A stretch of 64,000 nt of DNA, taken from contig NZ_JAABNR010000005.1 in NCBI RefSeq assembly GCF_009925085.1, forward strand, positions 186,001 to 250,000. Reading direction: 5' to 3'. The DNA is from Stagnihabitans tardus. Its GTDB lineage: Bacteria > Pseudomonadota > Alphaproteobacteria > Rhodobacterales > Rhodobacteraceae. The notes beneath the pieces are model-generated. The model did no database searches. It was given only the letters and a program-made list of their open reading frames with translations, and had not been told where the DNA came from. The position numbers were made by a program, and so were the translations under genes. Positions within the stretch are counted from its first letter, which is position 1; every line of letters starts with the position of its first letter. Of the stretch, positions 20,340 through 32,249 are shown piece by piece.

Positions 20340-21172
20340 GGATGGGCCGCCAGGTAAGAGGCCGAGATCACCCCGTCGAAGACCCGCGCCACCGGCCCGG
20401 TCAGCCAGACGCCATCCTCGCGCCAATCGACTTCCAGCACGCCGCCGTCCAGCTCCAGCACCACCTGCCGCCCGGTCAACCCGCGCAGATGCGCCGCCAC
20501 CGCCGTCGCGCAGGCGCCCGAGCCGCAGGCGAGCGTCACGCCCGCCCCGCGCTCCCAGACCCGCATGCGCAGGTGATCGGGACCCAGGACCGAGGCGAAT
20601 TCGACATTGGTCCGCTGCGGGAAAAGCGGGTCATTCTCGATCCGGGGGCCGATGGCCACCAGGTCCACCGTCTCGGCATCGCGGACGAAATGGACGCAAT
20701 GCGGGTTGCCCATGCCGATGGCCACCGGATCGCCCGCCAGGGGCAGGTGCATGACATCGACGCGGTGCGCCAGCGGCACCTGGTCCCAGGCGCGCTGCGG
20801 ATGGCCCATGTTGACCGAGACCCTTCCATCGGCCAGCCGCCGGGCAAAGAGCCTGCCGCGCGCGGTCACCAGCTCCAGGGAATCGCGGTTCAGGTCGCGC
20901 ATCACCAGGTCGCAGACGCAGCGCGTGGCATTGCCGCAGGCGCCTGCCATGGTCCCGTCGCTGTTCCAGAAATCCAAGGCGAAATCCGCGACATCCGAAG
21001 AGCGGATCTCGGCCAGCTGATCGAAGCCGACTCCCCGGTTGCGGTCGCCCAAGGCCCGCGCGAGGCCAGGCGTCATCGCCGCCTCGCGCCCGCGCGAATC
21101 GATCACCACGAAATCGTTGCCCGCCCCATGCATCTTGATGAAGGGCAGGCCCTTGGTCACATTCTCTTCCAT
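20336..21172 (-). CDS. dapF: Diaminopimelate epimerase
   Basis: Converts LL- to meso-diaminopimelate for lysine and peptidoglycan synthesis. The 278-residue protein has both catalytic Cys sites (ACGNATRCV and [11 protein letters not shown]) and the start region [18 protein letters not shown] 21172 gives MEENVTKG; the frame runs further upstream into a tRNA region, which is rejected. Operon dapF-mtaB with a four-base overlap. Confidence 0.97.
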   Translation of the reverse strand: MEENVTKGLPFIKMHGAGNDFVVIDSRGREAAMTPGLARALGDRNRGVGFDQLAEIRSSDVADFALDFWNSDGTMAGACGNATRCVCDLVMRDLNRDSLELVTARGRLFARRLADGRVSVNMGHPQRAWDQVPLAHRVDVMHLPLAGDPVAIGMGNPHCVHFVRDAETVDLVAIGPRIENDPLFPQRTNVEFASVLGPDHLRMRVWERGAGVTLACGSGACATAVAAHLRGLTGRQVVLELDGGVLEVDWREDGVWLTGPVARVFDGVISASYLAAHP

Positions 21173-21281
21173 CGGGCGGATATAACCGCTTGCGGGGGAT
21201 TCTGCCAGAGCGCGCCTTTTTCGCGCGAAAGGGTCCTTGACCCTGCCGCGCAAGCGGCCTAAACGGCCCCCACACCGCATG

Positions 21282-21357
21282 GGGCCGTTAGCTCAGTTGG
21301 TAGAGCAGCTGACTCTTAATCAGCTTGTCGCAAGTTCGATCCTTGCACGGCTCACCA
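21282..21357 (+). tRNA. tRNA-Lys (CTT)
   Basis: Acceptor GGGCCGT/ACGGCTC, D-arm GCTC...GAGC, anticodon stem GCTGA/TCAGC with loop CTCTTAA (anticodon CTT), T-arm GCAAG-TTCGATC-CTTGC, encoded CCA at 21355-21357. Confidence 0.97.
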
Positions 21358-21482
21358 TGCGGTGTGAAATCCTCCTTTCAGATCAAGCGGACACCCGGGG
21401 CACGAACAGTGACATCCTGTTCATGAATTCGCGAAAAGCGGGTTGACGTCGTCCGTCGCGTGGCTTAGTCACCGCGCCGTGA

Positions 21483-21558
21483 GGGCCGGTAGCTCAGCTG
21501 GTAGAGCAACTGACTTTTAATCAGTAGGTCTCGGGTTCGAACCCCGACCGGCTCACCA
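21483..21558 (+). tRNA. tRNA-Lys (TTT)
   Basis: Acceptor GGGCCGG/CCGGCTC, anticodon stem ACTGA/TCAGT with loop CTTTTAA (anticodon TTT), T-arm TCGGG-TTCGAAC-CCCGA, encoded CCA at 21556-21558. Second of two tandem tRNA-Lys genes 125 bp apart. Its U34 is a target of the MnmC-type enzymes encoded at 58.6-60.3 kb. Confidence 0.97.
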
Positions 21559-21604
21559 CCTCATCCAGGGCCCGCGCCACAAGCGCGGGCCTTTGGTTTT
21601 CTGC

Positions 21605-23566
21605 CTAGCCCGCTCGGCGTTCGCCCTCGGCCGGGGGTTTGCGCCTTGGGCGCAGGCGGGGCAGGTGGGCGATCCTGGCCCCGCCCGTCGCCGCCCCGAA
21701 GCCTGCGCCAGCGGGGTCGGCCTTGGCCGGGGCGCGGCGCAGTCTGATCCCGGCCGCCAGGAGCAAGAGGCCCGACAGAAGCGCCAACCAGCCGGGGGCA
21801 GCGGCATAGCGCGGCTCCCATGTCGGGGCAAAGGTCGACTTGAACTGATAGAGCCCCCGCGCCCGCGCGCTGAAGGGCCGCAGGCGCCGCCCCAGGGGGC
21901 CGCGCAGGCCGAAGCCTTCGCAGGGCACGGCGGCCAGGCTGAAGCGTGTGACCCCCGCGGCCCGCGCCGCCTCGATCGCCGTCTGGACGATCAGGTAAAG
22001 CGTGCCATCGGGCGTGTCGCGGCCAAAGCGCACCAGGTCCAGCACCCATTCCCCCGCCGTGGCATGAAAGGTCGCAAAGGCCAGGATCTGCCCCGCCGCG
22101 TCCTCGGCCAGGAAGAGCTTTTGACCGGCGATGTAATCCACCCCCCAGCGCCCCGTCGTCAGCCCCCGCTCGCCGCCATGGCGCCCGGCCCAGTCGGAGG
22201 CAACCTCGGCCATCCGGGCCACGACCTCTTCGGACATGGGGGCCGCGCGCACCCGCACCCCCGCCTTGGTCGCATGGCGCAGCTTGCGGCGCAGGCCCGC
22301 ATGTCTTGGCCCCTCGGTCGAGTGGCGGCGCGGGTCGATCACCGCCTCCAGCGCGATATGCAGGACGGCGAGGCCCGCCGCCCGCGCCGCAAGGGCCTGC
22401 CGCGCCGCGATCTTGTAGAAGAGCACGCCCCGCCCCTCATCCCGGCAGAGGTCGAAGATCGGCTCGAGACTGCGCGACAGGGCTCGACCCGGCAGGACCG
22501 AAGGCCCCCCCACCACGACCCTTTGCGTGCCAAGCACCGTCGTCGCCCAAAGCTGCCCCATCGTGTCGCGCAGAAGATCAAGGTCGCCCTGCCGCGCCAA
22601 TTGCACCTCGGCCCGGTCGTAAAGCGCATAGGCCACGGTTGCCGGAGGAAGAAAGGTCACCGGCTCGATCTGCGGGGGCGGCAGGATCGCCCGCCCGATC
22701 AGCGCCCAGCCCGCGCCGATCAGGGCCGGCAGCACATAGGCCACACCGCGAAAGGCCAGGAGCCCCGCCACCAGCGCCTCGGGCGGGACCTGGGGCAGTT
22801 GCAGCAGCACCAGCGCCTCGAACGGCCCCGTCCCGGCCGGGCTGCCCGACAAGAGCCCCAGTGAGAGGGCCAGGGTGAAGGCCACCACGACCTCTGACCA
22901 GCCCATGCCAGGACCGGTGGGCAGAAGCACCCAAAAGGCGAAGGACAGGGCCAAAAGATCGACCGCGACCCAGAAGGCCAGGGCCAGGATCGCGGCGGCC
23001 TTGGGCAGGCGCCCGCCCGCCCGGAAGGCGCGGGCAACCACGGCCCCCAGCGCTGCGACCAGCGCAAGCCCCGCCAGCACCGATCCCCCCAGGGCCAGGA
23101 AGGCCAGCGCCACCAGCGCCGCGCCGCCGAAGAACCCGACCGTGATCGCGGCCGAGATCAGGAAGGACTGTTTCAGGCTCAGCTCCGGCAAGAGCCGCGC
23201 CCGCACCACCGCGCCGACGAAGGGCCCGAAGCCCAGGGCCTGCGACACCGCCGCCGTGGCCATGGCCGCCCCCGTCGCATGGCGCCGGTCGATCCGGTGG
23301 CCGAAGTGGCGCAGAATCACCCGCTCTTGCCGCGAGACGGCGACGAAGGCCAGGACGACCGTCGCCAGGCCGCCGATCCATTGCAGCGGATGAAGGCTCG
23401 CCAGCCGGGCGCCGATGGCGCCATGGTCAAGTTCGGCCAGCTTGTGGGACAGAAACCACAGGCAGGTCAGCGCCACGGCCAGAGTGAAGCCCAGGCGCAG
23501 GGTCCGGCGCAGGGGCAGGGCGGGATGAAAGCGGCGCAGGGGGGGACTCCTTCTCTCTCGCCCCAT
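21605..23566 (-). CDS. mprF: MprF/LpiA-like lysylphosphatidylglycerol synthase-flippase
   Basis: Integral membrane enzyme that transfers lysine from Lys-tRNA to phosphatidylglycerol, lowering membrane negative charge. 653 residues: N-terminal half with roughly eight membrane segments (flippase-type domain), then a cytosolic DUF2156 domain with GRWGVDY, a GNAT-like core and the family signature LYQFKSTFAPTWEPRY, then one more hydrophobic segment and a basic tail. It is shorter than typical MprF (about 850), mainly in the membrane part. Convergent with the tRNA-Lys pair, whose end is 46 bp away. Amino acid specificity cannot be read from sequence. Confidence 0.82.
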   Translation of the reverse strand: MGRERRSPPLRRFHPALPLRRTLRLGFTLAVALTCLWFLSHKLAELDHGAIGARLASLHPLQWIGGLATVVLAFVAVSRQERVILRHFGHRIDRRHATGAAMATAAVSQALGFGPFVGAVVRARLLPELSLKQSFLISAAITVGFFGGAALVALAFLALGGSVLAGLALVAALGAVVARAFRAGGRLPKAAAILALAFWVAVDLLALSFAFWVLLPTGPGMGWSEVVVAFTLALSLGLLSGSPAGTGPFEALVLLQLPQVPPEALVAGLLAFRGVAYVLPALIGAGWALIGRAILPPPQIEPVTFLPPATVAYALYDRAEVQLARQGDLDLLRDTMGQLWATTVLGTQRVVVGGPSVLPGRALSRSLEPIFDLCRDEGRGVLFYKIAARQALAARAAGLAVLHIALEAVIDPRRHSTEGPRHAGLRRKLRHATKAGVRVRAAPMSEEVVARMAEVASDWAGRHGGERGLTTGRWGVDYIAGQKLFLAEDAAGQILAFATFHATAGEWVLDLVRFGRDTPDGTLYLIVQTAIEAARAAGVTRFSLAAVPCEGFGLRGPLGRRLRPFSARARGLYQFKSTFAPTWEPRYAAAPGWLALLSGLLLLAAGIRLRRAPAKADPAGAGFGAATGGARIAHLPRLRPRRKPPAEGERRAG

Positions 23567-23686
23567 GGCATCAGAGTTTTGCTAAGATTTCGGAAACGTC
23601 TTGCGCATTGCCGCAGACGCGCCCTGCGGCACAGCACCTTTCCCAAGACGGTTTTTCCCGCCATATCTGCGTCAAAGGAGACACAG

Positions 23687-24709
23687 ATGGTCGAACTTGG
23701 CATTGATACTTTCGGCGATATCTCGCGCGATGACACGGGCGCGCTGAAGCCCGCACACCAGGTGCTGCGCGACGTGGTCGAAGAGGCCGTGGTCGCCGAC
23801 CAGGCCGGGGTCGATTTCATCGGCCTGGGCGAGCATCACCGGTCGGATTTCGCCATCTCCGCCCCCGAGATCGTGCTGGCTACCATCGCGGGCCGCACCT
23901 CGCGCATCCGCCTCGGCACCGCTGTCACCGTCCTGTCGACCGATGACCCGGTCCGCGCCTTTCAACGCTTTTCCACGCTCAACGCGGTCTCGAACGGCCG
24001 CGCCGAGGCCATCGTGGGCCGCGGCTCCTTCACCGAAAGCTATCCGCTTTTCGGCTTTGAACTCGAGGACTACGACCAGCTTTTCGAAGAGCGCCTCGAC
24101 CTGTTCGCCAAGCTGACACGGCAGGAAGAGGTCACCTGGGCGGGTCAGACCCGCTCCCCCCTCACCCGCGCCCGCGTCCAGCCCCCCCTGGGCCCCGAGG
24201 GTCTGACCCTCTGGGTCGGCGTCGGAGGCTCTCCCGAATCGGTCGTGCGCGTCGTGCGCCATGACCTGCAACTGATGCTGGCCATCATCGGCGGCGACCC
24301 GCGCCGCTTTGCGCCCTATGTCGATCTTTACCAGCGCGCCTGCCAGCAGCTTGGCAAACCGCTGCGCCCGGTGGGCGTCCATTCCCCCGGCTTCGTCGCC
24401 GCCACCGACGAGCTCGCGCGCGAGATCGCCTGGCCGGCCTATCAAGAGATGTTCGGGCGCATCGGACGCGAGCGCGGCTGGCCCCCGACCACGAAAGAGC
24501 GCTTCATCGACGAGGTCGAACACGGCTCGCTCTACATCGGCAGCCCCGAGACCGTGGCCAAGAAGATCGCGGCAACCGTGCGCGACCTGGGGCTTCAGCG
24601 ATTCGACATGAAGTATACGACCGGACCGATCCCGCATGGGCGCCTGGTCGAAGGGCTCGCGCTTTACGGGGAGAAGGTCATCCCCCGCGTGCGCGAGCTT
24701 CTGGGCTGA
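23687..24709 (+). CDS. LLM-class flavin-dependent oxidoreductase (luciferase-like)
   Basis: 340-residue luciferase-like TIM-barrel flavoenzyme, from MVELGIDTFGDISRD. Features include GLGEHHRSDF near residue 45, RIRLGTAVTVLSTDDPVR and the C-terminal YIGSPETVAKKI. The start at 23687 is set by AAAGGAG at 23675-23681. Reduced flavin and oxygen are the family co-substrates; the organic substrate is unknown. Convergent and contiguous with the next gene. Confidence 0.88.
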   Translation: MVELGIDTFGDISRDDTGALKPAHQVLRDVVEEAVVADQAGVDFIGLGEHHRSDFAISAPEIVLATIAGRTSRIRLGTAVTVLSTDDPVRAFQRFSTLNAVSNGRAEAIVGRGSFTESYPLFGFELEDYDQLFEERLDLFAKLTRQEEVTWAGQTRSPLTRARVQPPLGPEGLTLWVGVGGSPESVVRVVRHDLQLMLAIIGGDPRRFAPYVDLYQRACQQLGKPLRPVGVHSPGFVAATDELAREIAWPAYQEMFGRIGRERGWPPTTKERFIDEVEHGSLYIGSPETVAKKIAATVRDLGLQRFDMKYTTGPIPHGRLVEGLALYGEKVIPRVRELLG

Positions 24710-24976
24710 TCACTCCGCCTCGGTTTCCGGATCGGCCTTGGGGGTCAGGGTCATTTCGACGCCCGATTTCTTCAGCGCCAGAAGGGCCTTGCGGAAGGTC
24801 TTGGAATGCGTGGCGAATTGCTCGGCCCGCGCTTCCTTCCAGGCGGCCACGCGCTCGGCGCTGGTCCCCTTGGGATTGTTGGTCTTCCAATCCTCGATCC
24901 AAAGCGCGCGCACCAGAAGCTTGGCGATCTGCGTTTCCGGGGCGGGTTTGATCTCTTTGGGGGCGGATTCTTGCAT
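24710..24976 (-). CDS. Small conserved-looking protein of unknown function
   Basis: 88 residues, MQESAPKEIKPAPETQIAKL at the start, then a Trp/Lys-rich helical core (RALWIEDWKTNNPKG) and an acidic tail. No membrane segment, no signal. ATG 24976 has AAGGAGA upstream; the frame continues 50 codons upstream with poorly coding-like sequence, which I leave out. Abuts the flavin oxidoreductase stop exactly. Function unknown. Confidence 0.75.
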   Translation of the reverse strand: MQESAPKEIKPAPETQIAKLLVRALWIEDWKTNNPKGTSAERVAAWKEARAEQFATHSKTFRKALLALKKSGVEMTLTPKADPETEAE

Positions 24977-25007
24977 GGATGTCTCCTTGATCATGCGGTT
25001 TGACTGA

Positions 25008-27298
<2,291 letters not shown>

Positions 27299-27307
27299 GG
27301 TGTCCCC

Positions 27308-30268
27308 GTGTCCGCCCATCTGCACCAATATGACCTCCGCGCCCCGGTCCTGTCGAAACCCGCGACCCCCCGCCTCCTGGCCGAGGAGGTGGCGGGCTGG
27401 ACCACCCTGCAAAACCTGGTCCTGAGCGATTACCCCGTCTCGACCGAGCCGGATTTGTTCTATCATTCCCGCCACTTGCGCCAGGTGGGCGCCTCTTCCT
27501 CGGGCCTGCGCATCACCGGCAGCGGCGCGGTGCAGATGGATGGCGCGCTGAACCTCCTGGCGCTTGGTGCGCTCCGCCGCGCCTGCCGCCTGGGCCGGCT
27601 TGCCCTCGCGCTGCATGGCACGGGCCGGTTCGAGGTCACCCTCCACCAAAGCTTCGCCAACCGCAGCGCCGAGCGCCTTTTGACCGAGGTCGTGACCCTG
27701 GAACCCGGCCGCGAAACCATCATCGAGATCGACCCCGACCAGCTGATCCTCCGCGACGGCCTCCTCTGGGTCGAGCTTTCGACCCAGGGCCTGACCGTCG
27801 AAGAGGCCGTGCTTTTCGGCGGCCGTTTCCTCACCGACCAGCGCGCCGCGCCCGGCTTCTCGCTGGCCGTCCTGCGCCTGACTGCCGGGCCCGACCGGCT
27901 GGCCGCGCCCTTGGCCGCCTGGACCGCCACCCGCCTGCACAAAACCACGATCCTCACCGCCGAGATCGACCCCAACCGGGCCGAGGCGCATGACGCCGCC
28001 CTGACCGACCTTCTGGCGCGCGCGAAGGGCCATTCCCACGCCCTGATCCTGGAGCACGACAGCCTGGTCTCGCCCGAATTCCTCGACCGCGCCGCCGCCG
28101 CACTGGCCCTGCAAAGCGCGCCGGCCCTGATCTCCGCCGCCCGGCTCGACCCCTCAGACGCCGCCACGCTCTCCGACATGGGCCTGACCGAGGGCCTGCG
28201 CGGTCTGACCCCCATCGCCGCCCTGACCGATCTGCACAGGCTCGCGGGCGCGCTTTCGGCGACCGAGGCCGCCCTGCAAGCCGCGCAGGAGGGCCGCCTC
28301 ATCCCCCATGCCGCAGCGCTGGGCCTGCCGCTTGCCGCGCTCGACGGCATCGACTGCCCCGTCACCATCGCCCGCGCCGGGGCCGAGCCCGTGCTGCGCA
28401 TCGCCGCTGGCCTTCTTCAGGCCCAACCGCTGCCCGGGTTAATCCTGCGTAAAGAACATTCTGGCAACCCCTCCAAGGGCTTGACCGCGCTGCAAAACAC
28501 CATCCTGCCCGAACGCGGGCTCTGCACCGAAGAGCGGCTCTATTTCAACGCCCAAGGCGCCGTGACCCATGACGATGTCGCCGACAGCGTCATCCTGGCC
28601 GAGGGCGCCAAGGTCTTCTTCGACACTTTCTTCAACGGCCTCTCCATCGGCAAATGGCACGCCGCCTGCGCTTTGGAGGGTCTCTGGCTCGGCCTGCGCG
28701 GGCGCGGAAAGGTCGAGGTCAAGGTCTATCACGCCATCCCCGACCGCTCGTGGGAGTGCCTGGCCACCCGCATCGCCACCCTCTCGCCCACCGCCGACCT
28801 GCTGATCGACCTCTCGCATTACCCCGAGGTCGCCACCGACGGCGTCATCTATTACGAGGTCCAGGCCCTCACCGCCGCCGCCCTCACCGCCGGCCGCTTC
28901 CTGACCGCAGCCAGGCCCGACCTCGACCGCCGGTTGATGCTCTCGATCACCACCTTCAAGCGCGAGGCCCAGGTCGAGAACACCGCCCGCCGCCTCGCCC
29001 GCTATCTCGACACCTGCGACTTCGCCACGCAAATCCACGCGCTGATCGTCGACAATGGCCACTCTGCCAATATCCAATCCCATCCCCGCATCCGCATGAT
29101 CCGCAACGAGAATCTCGGCGGCGCCGGTGGCTTCACCCGGGGCCTGATCGAGGGCGAGGCCCAAGGCTTCTCCCATGTCCTCTTCATGGACGACGACGCC
29201 TCCATCCCGATGGAGGCCCTGCACCGCACCTATGCCTTCCTCGCCCTCGCGAAAGACCCCCGCGCCGCCGTGGCGGGGTCGATGATCACCACGACCGCCC
29301 GCTGGCGCATGGCCGAAAACGCCGCCGTCTTCGACCGGGGCTGCCGCCCGCTCCATGCCGGAACCGACCTCCGCGAACGCGCCCCCGTCTTCGCGATGGA
29401 GTGGGAAAGCGCCCGCAAGACCCCCGACAAGACCTATGCCGGCTGGTGGTATTTCGCCTTCCCCGTCTCACAGGTCCAGCACTACCCCTTCCCCTTCTTC
29501 GTGCGCGGCGACGACGTGAATTTCTCGCTGTCGAACGATTTCAAGATCACGACCCTGAACGGCGTCGTCACCTTCGGCGAGGATTTCACCGAGAAAGAGA
29601 CCCCCCTGAACTGGTATCTCGACCTGCGCAGCCACATGGTCCACCACCTGAGCCTCGACCGGATGGAGGTCGGGCGCCTGGGCCTGTTGAAAATGGCGCT
29701 CTCCTTCTTCAAGCGCAACATCGCGAAATTCCAGTATGAATCGCTCGATGCCGTCTACCTCGCCTGGGAGGATGTGCTGAAGGGCCCCGATTTCTTCGCC
29801 AACAATGCCGATGCCAGCGGCGCCCGCGCCGCGATCAAGGCGCTGGTGAAGAACGAATCCTTCAAACCCGCAGGCCAGATCGACACCACCCCGCGCAAGG
29901 GCCTCCTCGACCGCCTGCCCGGGCTGCGCCGCAAGATCGGCGTCCTGACCCTGAACGGCCATTTCCTGCCCTTCACGAGCCGCCTCGGCGCCCATCGCAT
30001 CGTCCCCGCGGCCTCCCGCGGCCACCTGGAGGCCGTCTGGGGTGCCAGCCAGATCACCTTCCTGAACATCGCCGGCGACAAGGGCTATACGACGCGGAAA
30101 TCGACCGCCAAGGGCCTCCGCGCGCTCCTGCGCTTCCTCACCCTCTCCGCCCGCACGGCCTGGGCCTATGACGACCTCCGCCGCGCCTATCGCCAGGGCC
30201 ACGACCGCATCTGCCGCCGCGCCTGGTGGAGGCCGAAACTCGGCCTCGACCCCGACCGCCAGCCCTGA
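27308..30268 (+). CDS. GlfT2-like galactofuranosyltransferase with an internal, degenerate duplicate
   Basis: 986 residues. The C-terminal half (about 395-986) has the full GlfT2 order: beta-sandwich domain, GT-A core with NLGGAGGF (602-609), DDD (628-630), WWYFAFP (713-719), GDD (734-736) and a helical C-terminal domain. The N-terminal half (about 34-275) repeats the beta-sandwich and part of the GT-A: TTLQN at 32-36 matches TALQN at 393-397, GRFLT at 172-176 matches 529-533, and SHALILEHD (243-251) matches SHVLFMDDD (622-630). The first copy lacks NLGGAGGF and the DDD motif and is cut short, so it is probably non-catalytic. Nine bases after the GlfT1-like gene. Likely galactofuran polymerase; acceptor unknown. 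Confidence 0.82.
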   Translation: MSAHLHQYDLRAPVLSKPATPRLLAEEVAGWTTLQNLVLSDYPVSTEPDLFYHSRHLRQVGASSSGLRITGSGAVQMDGALNLLALGALRRACRLGRLALALHGTGRFEVTLHQSFANRSAERLLTEVVTLEPGRETIIEIDPDQLILRDGLLWVELSTQGLTVEEAVLFGGRFLTDQRAAPGFSLAVLRLTAGPDRLAAPLAAWTATRLHKTTILTAEIDPNRAEAHDAALTDLLARAKGHSHALILEHDSLVSPEFLDRAAAALALQSAPALISAARLDPSDAATLSDMGLTEGLRGLTPIAALTDLHRLAGALSATEAALQAAQEGRLIPHAAALGLPLAALDGIDCPVTIARAGAEPVLRIAAGLLQAQPLPGLILRKEHSGNPSKGLTALQNTILPERGLCTEERLYFNAQGAVTHDDVADSVILAEGAKVFFDTFFNGLSIGKWHAACALEGLWLGLRGRGKVEVKVYHAIPDRSWECLATRIATLSPTADLLIDLSHYPEVATDGVIYYEVQALTAAALTAGRFLTAARPDLDRRLMLSITTFKREAQVENTARRLARYLDTCDFATQIHALIVDNGHSANIQSHPRIRMIRNENLGGAGGFTRGLIEGEAQGFSHVLFMDDDASIPMEALHRTYAFLALAKDPRAAVAGSMITTTARWRMAENAAVFDRGCRPLHAGTDLRERAPVFAMEWESARKTPDKTYAGWWYFAFPVSQVQHYPFPFFVRGDDVNFSLSNDFKITTLNGVVTFGEDFTEKETPLNWYLDLRSHMVHHLSLDRMEVGRLGLLKMALSFFKRNIAKFQYESLDAVYLAWEDVLKGPDFFANNADASGARAAIKALVKNESFKPAGQIDTTPRKGLLDRLPGLRRKIGVLTLNGHFLPFTSRLGAHRIVPAASRGHLEAVWGASQITFLNIAGDKGYTTRKSTAKGLRALLRFLTLSARTAWAYDDLRRAYRQGHDRICRRAWWRPKLGLDPDRQP

Positions 30269-30272
30269 ACGG

Positions 30273-30296
30273 AAAATGCCGCCCGAAAGGGCGGCA
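30273..30296 (-). terminator. Terminator of the rsfS-rppH operon
   Basis: Perfect 8-bp stem TGCCGCCC/GGGCGGCA with a GAAA tetraloop (30277-30296). Four A's at 30273-30276 become a T-run for minus-strand transcripts. It lies about 140 bp past the rppH stop and 8 bp past the galactofuranosyltransferase stop. The rest of 30297-30432 shows no gene. Confidence 0.65.
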
Positions 30297-30432
30297 CCCG
30301 AGCCGGTTGGGGCGTCAGCCCCAGAGGCGAGACAAAAACAACGCGCCGCAGGCGCTCCGCTAGGTCACGCCTGCCGCACTCGGCGCCCTATGCCTTGCCC
30401 GCCCCGGGGTCCCGCAGACCAAGCGCAAGCCC

Positions 30433-30915
30433 CTAGGCCAGAAAGCCCCGGAACTCCGCCACCACCGCCTCATAGACCGCGCGCTTGAAGGGCACGATGG
30501 CGCCCAGCATCTCGTCGGCCTTCATCCATTGCCAGCGGGCAAACTCCTGGTGCGGCTGGACGATCTGGACCTGGTCATCGCGCCCCAGGTAGCGCATGGC
30601 GAACCATTTCTGCTTCTGCCCGCGATACTTGCCGCCCCAGACCTTGCCCAAAAGCTCCGGCGGCAGGTCATAGGTCAGCCAGTCCGGGGTCTTGCCCAGG
30701 ACCTCGACCAACCCAGGCCCAACCCCCGTCTCCTCCCCCAGCTCCCGCAAGGCGGCGTCCCGAGGCTTTTCCCCCTCGTCGATCCCGCCCTGCGGCATCT
30801 GCCAGGCCGCAGCCGCCCCCGAAGCGGCCCCATCCAGCCTTTGCCCCACGAAGACCAGGCCCGCAGGGTTGATCAGCATGACGCCCACGCAGGGACGATA
30901 GGGCAAATCGCTCAC
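30433..30915 (-). CDS. rppH: RNA pyrophosphohydrolase RppH
   Basis: Removes pyrophosphate from mRNA 5' ends to trigger decay. 160 residues with a complete Nudix box at 43-65 (G43, E49, then RELGEETGV). RppH-type flanks are [20 protein letters not shown] and the C-terminal EFARWQWM. The start overlaps the ctpA stop by four bases. Confidence 0.95.
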   Translation of the reverse strand: MSDLPYRPCVGVMLINPAGLVFVGQRLDGAASGAAAAWQMPQGGIDEGEKPRDAALRELGEETGVGPGLVEVLGKTPDWLTYDLPPELLGKVWGGKYRGQKQKWFAMRYLGRDDQVQIVQPHQEFARWQWMKADEMLGAIVPFKRAVYEAVVAEFRGFLA

Positions 30916-32243
30916 TTCGACACCGCTTCCAATCCGCGCAGGATATCGACCGCATAGGCCAGCTGGTAATCCTCACCCCGCAGCTTGGCCGTATCCTCGA
31001 CCCGCGCGCGATCTTCCTCCAGCTGCTTCTTCTCTTCCTCGGTCATCGAGTCATTCGACAGGATCCCGTTCAGATCGGCCTCCGAGATCTGCTTCGGCGC
31101 CTCTTCCTCCTCGGGCTTCACGGCATTCGGATCGACCGCCGGCTGGTTCACCACCACATCCGGCATCACGCCAAGCGCCTGGATCGACCGACCCGAGGGC
31201 GTGTAATACCGCGCCGTCGTCAGCCGCATCGCGCCCTCGCCCTTGATCTGGATGATCGTCTGGACCGAGCCCTTGCCGAAGCTCTTCGTCCCCACGACGA
31301 TCGCCCGGTGATGGTCCTGAAGCGCGCCCGACACGATCTCCGAGGCGCTTGCCGAGCCGCCGTTGATCAGCACGACCATGGGTTTCCCCGCGATCAGGTC
31401 GCCGGTCTCGGCATTGAAGCGCTCGTTGTCCTGCGGGTTGCGGCCGCGCGTCGAGACGATCTCGCCCTCGTTCAGGAAAGCATCCGAGACCTGGACCGCC
31501 TGCATCAGCAAGCCCCCGGGATTGTTGCGCAAATCCAGAACCACGCCGTTGATCTTGTCCAGGCCGCCCGCCTCTTCGGCGGCCTTCTTCAGCTCGGCCT
31601 CAAGGCCCGAATAGGTCTGTTCGGTAAACGACGAAATCCGCAACACCACCGTGTTGCCGACCAAGCGCCCCTTGGTCGCCTGCACCTTGATCGTATCCCG
31701 GATGATCGAGACATCGAAGGGCTCCTGCACGCCTTCACGCACCACGGTGATGACCACTTCCGAGCCCAGCGGCCCGCGCATCATGTCCACCGACTGGTCC
31801 ATGCTCAGGCCCGAGAGGCTTTTCCCGTCCACCGCCGTGATGATGTCTCCGGTCTGGATCCCCGCCTTGTCGGCCGGGGTCCCATCGATGGGCGAGACCA
31901 CCTTGACCCAGCCATCAGCCTGGGTGACCTCGATCCCGAGGCCGCCGAACTCGCCCTTGGTCTGCTCGCGCATGTCGCCATAGTCGGCCGCGTTCATATA
32001 GCTGGAATGCGGGTCCAGCGACGAGAGCATCCCGTTGATCGCCGCCTCGATCAGCTTCTGGCTGTCGGGCTTCTCGACATATTGCCCGCGGATGCGTTCA
32101 AACGCGTCGCCGAACATGTCCAGCTGCTGATAGACCTCCAGGTTCGGACCGCCCTCCTGCGCCAACAAAGGCCCGACGAGCTGCGTCGAGATCAGAACCC
32201 CTGCCACTGTCCCGCCCAGAGCGGCCATAAGAACCTTGTTCAT
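30912..32243 (-). CDS. C-terminal processing protease CtpA (S41 family)
   Basis: Periplasmic tail-specific serine protease. 443 residues: N-terminal signal/anchor ([20 protein letters not shown]), PDZ domain ([13 protein letters not shown]... about 95-180), and peptidase core with the Ser/Lys dyad regions [17 protein letters not shown] and [12 protein letters not shown]. Lies between an EnvC-like activator and rppH, six bases from the former. Such proteases often trim cell-wall hydrolase regulators, which fits the neighbour. Confidence 0.93.
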   Translation of the reverse strand: MNKVLMAALGGTVAGVLISTQLVGPLLAQEGGPNLEVYQQLDMFGDAFERIRGQYVEKPDSQKLIEAAINGMLSSLDPHSSYMNAADYGDMREQTKGEFGGLGIEVTQADGWVKVVSPIDGTPADKAGIQTGDIITAVDGKSLSGLSMDQSVDMMRGPLGSEVVITVVREGVQEPFDVSIIRDTIKVQATKGRLVGNTVVLRISSFTEQTYSGLEAELKKAAEEAGGLDKINGVVLDLRNNPGGLLMQAVQVSDAFLNEGEIVSTRGRNPQDNERFNAETGDLIAGKPMVVLINGGSASASEIVSGALQDHHRAIVVGTKSFGKGSVQTIIQIKGEGAMRLTTARYYTPSGRSIQALGVMPDVVVNQPAVDPNAVKPEEEEAPKQISEADLNGILSNDSMTEEEKKQLEEDRARVEDTAKLRGEDYQLAYAVDILRGLEAVSK

Positions 32244-32249
32244 GCCTTT

